From Mycteria americana (taxonomy: Eukaryota > Chordata > Aves > Ciconiiformes > Ciconiidae), in the NCBI RefSeq assembly GCF_035582795.1, contig NC_134369.1:62992001-63056000 (forward strand): DNA of 64,000 nt, written 5' to 3'. Below are positions 53,301-62,300 of the stretch, piece after piece; the first letter of the stretch is position 1, and the number at the start of each line of letters is the position of its first letter. The position numbers and the translations under genes were made by a program. Under the pieces are notes generated by a model. That model had not been told where the DNA came from. It searched no databases and saw only the letters and a list, made by a program, of their open reading frames with translations.

Positions 53301-56300
53301 GGTATGTTAAGAAGGTGAATGACTTAATAAAGAATTGAGTAATAAAAATATGTAGTCTTTGGGCGGTGTTTTCAAGTTTTGTTCTGTCTTGGGCAAGGAC
53401 ACAAATAATTATCTACTCTGATCCTCAGTTAGTAAGTTGTCTTCTCTCCTATCTCCCTTTCTTACAATATAATAACCATTGTGTGGGTGAGCAATTTTAG
53501 AATTCCTACTGAGAACTGCCTCTATGCATTTGATTGCTAGTCTTGCACAGCAAACAACATTCATAAAACTAATAAGATTTGAAAAATAGAACAGGACTAT
53601 CAAGGGTACTTTTTAGTGACTGTTTATGAAATGTGTTGTTGCAACTTCAATGTTACTTTTTCGTAATCTTGTACTTGATAGTGCATGGTATACATGCTTG
53701 TTGCTGTAAGGTTACTCAGGTATTGCACTCTGCTTTCTTTTTGTTGTATTCTTTTAGAAATATTTTTTATCTGGTTGCATAAGTGCAAGTTTGACATGAC
53801 CGTGTTGATTTTGCAAAATGGTGCACAATCTAAACTAGGAAAATGTTTGGTGTATCTGAACTAGGTATAACACTGTAAAATAACCATGACCTACGCTTAA
53901 AGAAAACAAACCTACAAACCAGTGAGCCTCAAAGAATAGACTTGTATTGGCACAAGAGCAAATAGTTAGATGAAAAGGTAGGAGAGAAACTCATAAAAGC
54001 TTAGTGACAAGGAATTTTTTTGTGCCTTAACTGCTTACCCAAGAAGAGAGGCTAGTTCTGTACTGAAGGAGATGCTGGCATGGCAATATGTGTGCACAAA
54101 CACATTTATGTATGTTTTTGAAGTTTTTAACATACTGTTTCAAGATATTGAAGCCAAAAAAAAAAAAGTTCTGCCTAACAGACTAGACTCAGTCTGGTGG
54201 AATAGAGACAAGATTAGTCTTGCCACAGCAACATTGATTAAGATTAAACTGCTAAATCTAAGGAGCTATTTACTTTTAATGTATGTAACTCTTGATCTTG
54301 ATCTGCTCATGTATCAACTGCATGTTATTTTGAAGAAGGAAGAAGTAGCTGCTGTGTCTTCCTCAGTGTAAATGATCTTCCTGGGCACAAGTGCTGCATG
54401 TTCCTCAAGCTCTCAGTCTGAGAGACTCTTCTTATAGCCGTGTGGTGCTCCTAATGGTGTGTGCCAAAGATATAAAAGGCAGTTATTCCTCCCAATCTCT
54501 TGTCTCTCTAAATCATCTTGCCTTGAGGCAGTTTCTGCAGTCTGACCTAGACCATATTTTTGACCAGCAGCTGATCTTAGTACTATAATGTCAAGGCATT
54601 TGAAGATTTTCTAAAAAATAATCTATTCTTTCCTGTGTAAGATTGTAACAACCGAAGAGAAGAATAGATGGTTGTATAGCCCCTGAAAAAGACTTCAAAG
54701 TCCAGAAGTTTGAACTTGCTAGTTAGCAGTTCTGTGATTCTGTATTAAAGCAAGATCTCCTGAGAGATGATTGAGTAAGGAAAAAGGTAGAGAAATGGCT
54801 ATCCGCCTACAGTGGCATATGAATAGTTGTGAAACTACAGCCTTAAACTGATGTAAATTGGTGCTGCTGGAGTCTTGCTTTGCTTTTGACTGCACATGCC
54901 CTTTTCTTATGTTGGATCTCGTCTGCCTCCTGAGTGAGCCAGGTGTTAAAGTAGGAGAAAGCTATTCTGTTGCTTTGTAGAGTTAGTTTTCAAGCTAGTT
55001 TAGCTCACAGAATTTGTGAAATGGCATGGCTGCCTGTTGTTGCCTTGGTCATACATGGTGAAGTAATAATCCATTATACTTAACTATATACGATGTATAG
55101 AATCCACTGTACTTAACATTATGCAATCCAATATACTTAACTAGAATGTTATTCTTAACAGAATGCCTTTGAAAAGATGTTGTATCTCCAGTAACTTCAG
55201 CAATTTGTAGTGGTTTCAGGATTAAAACCCAAGAAGAATAACGAAATCATTTAATAATTCAATTTGGAAGAGACCTCATGAAGTCATCTAGTCTGATGAT
55301 AAGGTCAAAGCAGGATTAACAGTGAATTCAGACCATGTTGCTTAGGCCTTCATCCACTTGGGTTTGGAAAAAGCTCTGAGCACAGAGATATCTGCAACTT
55401 CCCATGGGATCCCACCTACCAGTTCCCTGAATAAACCAAACTGTGCTGTCCTAGATTTCAGGATGTGTATTCTGCTACTTGTCTTCCCCATTCTCTTCAG
55501 GATCTTGAGCTCCCCTCTTCCTTGGTTGCTCTGGCCCAGGCTGCTGTTGATTAGCACAAGTTCTACACTGTTTGCTAACAGTAGATCCAGAAGAGCCCTG
55601 TTTGGCTCATGACCTGTGTTAAGTTACTTTCAACACCCTTCAGAAATCTAGGAGCTTGTGTCCTGCCCTTCTAACAGGTTATCAGGGACCTTATTGTCTC
55701 CCTCTAAGATGCAGGGTCTGTGATCTGGAGACCTCTGCAAGTTGCCTAAAGATTGTCTGCTTCATCCTGAGTGATGGTCTGTTAAAAATTCTCACCTCAG
55801 TGTTACCCTTGCTGACCTCTTCTCTTATCCTGACCCACAAGAGCTGGGTTGTCCCATTGTCTGCTCCATATAAGAGCACCTTACATTTGAGCTACTCCTC
55901 CACACAGGGGAGACCAGGAGGTTGCTCTCTGTCTGTCATTCCTAAGAAGCACGTATCCATCCGTAAGTGTTCTCCAGTTGTGCAAGTTGTCCCACCATAC
56001 CTCAGTAATTCAATACGTGGTAGTTCTGCCAGGACGTGCAGGGCTGTAGCTCCTCCTGTTTTCCAGGCTATGCACACTGCCTGGGATGTAGTTCCCAATG
56101 GTGGACAAGGAAGCATAGCAATCCATTACTTTTCTGTTACAAGCAAAAAGAAGGATACTAGACAGCTTCTAGGAAAAAATAGAAAAGAAATATATATAAT
56201 TACAGATGAAGCTGCTTCATTTATAGTTAGAGAAAGAAAACATTTATCTACTGGTTTGAGGCAGTAGGGCAGCATTAGCAGCAAAACTCTGATTTTATTG

Positions 56301-59300
56301 TCTTTTGAGATTTTGAATTTAATATAGTATATATCATTTTTGGAATTTGTTGGGGTTTACATTGTATATCACTATTGCAGCTCAAGTGAAGGAGAATGCT
56401 AACTATTTAGGTGAACTTAATAATGTATTAAAATAATTGAATGTATCCAACTTTTTTTCCTTAACAGCTGAAGAATATTCCTCCCTATGGATATCTATAC
56501 CATAAACAGTTGCAGTCACTGTTTAGACAGTGTGGGCAGGTAAAATCTATTGCCTATGATGGGTCAAAGTAAGTATAAAATACTTTAAGTATCCTGCCTT
56601 TCTCATGTTATCAGTTACAAAGCTAGTAATCAATTTCTTTCTTTGTCAATGGTGCACTGACAAAATGAGTTTATTTCTTCATATCTCTTTGGAATCAGTA
56701 ATTCATTTTTAATGTATTGGCTAGAGTAAGAAAGGTGGTTTTGAAGTTTGATACGCGTGGATTGGAGTAACATTAGATAAACTAGCTGGGTTAGAGACTG
56801 CCTTCTGTTTTGCCTCTTCCGTTGTCTGACAGTGGACCTTAACTGCAGACGATCTGTCTGTATTTATATTTCCAACTTGTATACTGAATTTATCTCATTT
56901 GTACAGTCAGATGGCTTTACACAAAATGCATGACTGGCTGTTTTAGCTAATCTTCTGACTAACTTTGGACTACAACTGTCCAAAGTTGAATTCATGTAGC
57001 CCTTCTTATGGCTTTCCAATCTTTAATTCTGTTCTTATTCACATCCTTTCTATTTGTATTAAATATGCCCAGTAAATTTGGTAGGTGCTTGTGAGAATGT
57101 TAGAAAGTTTTCTTATAACCATCATGATAATTAAAGTTTTACGGTGCGTAAGAGCAGTAGGCAAAGCCTGTGAGGAGCCTACTTTTTACTGTTTGCTGGC
57201 CTGCTAAGATAAAGACAGGGAGAAGAAATGATGGCTTTTGTGGGTTTTTTTGTTGGGTTTTGATTCCTTATCAAGTATTTATTGCAATTTTATTTGAACT
57301 CCCCAGGGCTTTTGTGGAGTTCTCCCGTAACCCAATGGAGGGCTTTAAGATTCTTCCTGCAGTGTACCTGTCAGTCAAGATGTCACAGCTGAAAATTCCT
57401 CTTGAGCTGAATGTTCATTATCCAGATGATATCAAAAGGCAATTGCGAAGTGTGACAGATGCAAGCGTGGAATCTCTAAGGTAATTGCATTGTATATGGA
57501 AAATGGGTTTCTTTGTAGTGTAAAGTTGAAATGAGGTTTGTTGGATTCAGTGGGAATTTCCTGGGAAGTGTCACTAAGGAAGACATATTAGGTTCAGAAA
57601 ACAGACGTGTAAACTTTGTAGAAGCAGACTGTTTTTGCAGGACTAGAAATAACATGATTGTCTTAAATACTTCTTTATAGTTAAAGGTGTTTTACTGTTC
57701 AAGAGAACTCCAAGTATACACTTTTTTTTAAAAAAAAAAAGGGTTCTAGTCCATTTGCTTTTGGCTCATGGAAATACGGATGTGCACAGTAATTTCTGTT
57801 CATGCTAGAGACAATGTGGGGATTGCTAGAACCAAAATAAATAAGGAGTGGCATTTGGGGACATAAAAGAAAGGGAGGGAGGGAGGAGTATAACAACAGA
57901 AATTGGGGAGAAATGTAACAACATAAGGTGGAGAGGCATAACAGAAAATACTGATGAGGAATGCAATGTCGTGAGTCTCTTTGGTCCGCACCTGCTTTTG
58001 CTAGAAAAATCTGGCATGTGGGTTTCTTTATTATATGCTGTATGCAATTCTCAGCTTCAGGTCATACAAGCAACTTGATAAAATGGTAATCTGCCTCGCT
58101 CCTGATTGTTCTACAGCCATTTTAATATTTTAAAATATGAAATCTAAAATAGGGAGGCAGGAATGAACTGGAAAGGTTGAAGTGCAGGTGAATACTTCAC
58201 TTCCAGTTATTTTACTTAGTTTTAATAAAATATTTTAGCAGTTTCACTGTCTCCAAAACAGCATTAAAAATCATCGTGAAAATTAATTCTTGAGGGACTC
58301 AAGAAAGAAGCCTCCTAGGCTGAAAGACTAATTTTAGAGTTCTTAACTTTTGTCAAGTAAAGGGAATATTATACATTAAAAAAAAGATATGCTGAATTTA
58401 TTTTTGTGCTGTAGTGTACTCAATTTATTTTTTAAAAATAAGCTTAGAATGCATGCCATAGTAAAAAGCCTCACCATTTAACCTTAATTCTTTGGATATC
58501 GAATAAATTGATGGCACAGCTGTGTCTTGGGTATGTATCTTCCTGTGTTTGGTCATAATGGAATTCAAATTGTTTCATTGTAGTATTTTGGTTCTGTGTA
58601 GTCATTTTATGTTCTAATTGAATTAATATATTTCTAAGTAAAAGTCATTAAGTATATAAATGTGCCCTAGGGACACCTTGGGAAGCAAATAAAAGCAAAA
58701 AAGTTGAACTCTTTGAGTTTTCACTTGTTAGTGAAGTATTTAGCATATGTATTCCATAAACTTTTTAGAGTAAATGTGGACTGTCAGAAGCAGACAGTGG
58801 AGCCTGTGGAAATCTCATTTGGTGCTTTACAACAGTCAAAGATGATCCCAAATCGTCTTCTGTCCATCAAGATAACAGAGGTAGGAATGTTCTGCATCTG
58901 AAGTAGGTCATATCTAATAAACAGTACCTAGATAACTCTGTAGAGATGAATATCTGACAAGCTTAAATGAAAAGAATAGGTACTAATGTTTTTAGCACAG
59001 AGCTATCCGTAAGAGGTATGGAAAATATTCTTGGTCTAATTCTTAGTAGTTCTTTGTTAAACAGTACTTGCATGTCGCAAATAAATTTCAGTGTTTTAAA
59101 TTGACAAAATTTGTGGGATTTGCTGGCAGTAAACGTTAGCTGGAAATAGGCATAAATGTAAAGAGGATTAATGGGAGAGGTAAAATATTTGTGTACACTA
59201 TAGAAATGAGAATCAGTATGTATTTGGGCCATTTACCTGGTTATTATTAACTGGCAGTTTTCTTCCGAAACTGTAGATGTGAGAAATGAGATGAACTAAC

Positions 59301-62300
59301 AGAACTGCATGTTCATTCGGAATAATATTGCATGCATAAAAGATAGTGTGTTAGGGGAAAATTATATGTATTTATAAATATTTCTGAATTCTGAAGCTGA
59401 GAATTTTTAAATCTTGTGTTAACTATCATCTTCTCAAGAAATTGAGTAATAGCAAGCAATATATATGCTGCTGAAATAATAAGAATAATAATAATTTTAA
59501 AAATCCAAAATACTGAGCTAGTGGAAATTATAGGCTGAAGTATTAAAAAAGCTCTTGATAGTAGTGACATGTCTTGCAAGTGCAGGAAAGAGTATTTTTC
59601 TTCATTTTATTCAGCTAAGTCTCTTGGATCAAAAATGTTCATGGATTTGATCAGACGCGTTCCAATCACTTAGCTATCTATGCTACTTCTGTTTAGTACA
59701 TCAGCTTTAATGATCGTATGTATTGTAAATAAAGATTCTTTTTTTTATCACGAGCATTTGATATAGGATCAGAAGTGGTATATGAGTTCAGTAAGCTATT
59801 TGAAAAGATGATTTATTTTATTCAATTTTATTTAAATAGTGGTGTGATCTTTTCAGTTTCCTAAAGGATGGCTAATCATAACAGTAAGAATGCCAATTTG
59901 CTGATAGATGTAGCTAACTGGTATTCTTTCACTAATAAGAAAAGTGCACCATATTTGTTTGTATCTGTCTAATCAACTGTATACCTTATATTTTCTGTAT
60001 GTTAATTTGGTTTAGAAAAATGAAAGCACTCTTTCCTTAATATTCTGTGTTCTAGTAATGCTTATGTCAGGGTCTGTTTAGATGAAAAGTATATTGCAGT
60101 TGCACAGCAAATAAACATTTTAAAATAACATTATCTAATTATGAGAGAGATGCTTCACTGCATTATTGCAGTATGAGAACATTTCTATGTGTGTGTCAGG
60201 AGTAGGAGTGCTTTCATGTAATTTGCTCAGGTGCATTTTGTGTTTGATGTAGAAGAATAAAAATATGAAATATAGTCTAATTTAGTCTAATATAGTCTAA
60301 TTTTTATACTTTCAGATAGTAGAAGTTGGACACTTCTGGGGTTACAGGATAGATGAAAAGAACAGGACTGTACTCCAGGCTCTAACTGCTGAAATTAACT
60401 ACCAGAACCTGATGGATTTGCCAGTGTCTCCACATCCAGAGTTGGTTTGTCTGGCACCATTCACTCATCTGGAAAACGGAGGATACTATAGAGCTCGTAT
60501 TCTGTATGTTTGTGGAGATTTTGCTGAGGTACAGTGATATGTTATGCCATATCAAATTGGTAGAATGTAATTGGGTTAACAATATTGGAGCTATGTGTTG
60601 TTGTGGGGGTTTTTTGTTTTGGTTTGGTTTTGTTTTTTTTTTTTTAATGAAGTGCTATGTTCATGATAATTATAAATATTCCAGTAAAGAAATCTGGAGA
60701 ACTAGAACTAAAATAAAACCTTAATAGAATGTTGCCGGAATAGATGAATTAGGTTTTTATTCCAGAACACAGGAATATTTTAGTATTAAATTGAGAGGCT
60801 ATTGTTGATGCAGTAAAGTGTCTTGTGTGCTGAAGTAGAGCGAAGCAAAATAAAGAATGAAACCTCCAGTAACTTTGAAAACATGGTAAGGAATGCTTAG
60901 ATCAGAGGCCAGTGCTGCATTGCTGGCAGTAGTCTCATCACTTCCTCTTCATAAATATATTGAGATCCATCTGAAAAGTAAGTTTCTTGCCCCCACTGCA
61001 TTGGCAGTTTTCAGTCATTCATGGCCAATGCGTCTAAGCTTGTTTTTCTGCCAGTGTTTCTTCCCCTGGTTTACATAGGTTTTCTTATTTTCCTCCTCTT
61101 TCCTTTCCCCTCCCATTTCTTGTCTATCTTTTTCTTCATGGACTTTGTTTTGCTAATTTAAGCAAGCTGCACTCTTTCTCATCTCACATACTACATTGAT
61201 GCTCTGTTCACCTGGTCTCCATCTCACTACACTATTTTTGTTTTGATCTCAAGTTTTTCTGAAGCAGAATTACGCATGCTCCTGTACTTACAGTTTCGCC
61301 TTTGCTTATGCAATGATGCTAGCATTCCTCTTCCAACACAGCGTTTCTCCTCTGCATTCAAAAATATTTCATATGGCACATGCCACATTTGCCTTTTCAT
61401 AGCTTTTTTGCATGGACCACCTCTTGTCATCTTATACTCAGTTCTGTCTCCTTGGTAATTTCCAACTAATTAGAATTTATAAATAATAATGGAGCATTTT
61501 TGGAGCAGAAATTGTCTCCTATCCATTCCATTCATATCCATTCCAAATGGATATGATTCCTTTGGATTCATATCCATTCCAAATGGATATGATCTTTTAC
61601 TTCATACTATTTGGTTCTCCCTGTTCCTGTTGAGTTCTCGGGTCCATTCAGTGTGATCTTTTTTGTATCGATGTTTGTGTTGCTGAGTTCTATATCATCA
61701 GCAAATTCATCAGAACATTCTGGCTTTTTTGCCAATATCAGTAATGGACGTTAGTGCCACAGTTAAAGATTGGGATTTGTTTTTCAGGCCAATACTTTTC
61801 AGCAGTTAAGGACAGATTTTTTTATTTTTGTAAGATTGGCCTTTGCACAGCCCATTCTTCCTTTGAATGTCTTGATTTCTTAACATAGCTGGGTGTTACC
61901 ACTATAGAGTTAATGCTGAACATTGTCATCTGTTTAAAGTCCTGGAAAACTAGTGAATAACAGTGCTAATCTCATCACTTTCTCTTTTGCATTTATAAAC
62001 AGTCACCCGATCCATGTTAGCATTTGCTTATCTAAAAGCAGTTGTTAGGTAGTATCACTCGCTGTTAAGATGTAAGGTTATACAGATTTAATTGCAGGGA
62101 GAGAATTAGAGCCTTTCAGAGAAATTTGCCTTTTCTAGATTTAGCAGATTATTTGCATTACCAGTGGATGTTTAAGCCAAGGGATCAAATAATAGAGATG
62201 ATAAAATTTGACCTATTATTTTTGACATGACTTCATTTGCATGTTTTCCAGACTCTGAATTTGCTTCCATTTCACTTGATACGATTGTGTTGTACTGAAT

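Larger units (their letters stand above)
53302..56467 (+). other. TDRD9: TDRD9 intron (3.2 kb)
   Basis: The intron contains an internally deleted CR1 (55243-56110, minus) and, just before it, three imperfect copies of a tatacttaac-containing unit (55069-55150). The rest is unassigned. Confidence 0.8.

Noticed and set aside
55656..56267. 203-codon + strand ORF
   Set aside because: It runs antisense through CR1 endonuclease sequence, so the openness is a by-product of the dead retrotransposon on the other strand.
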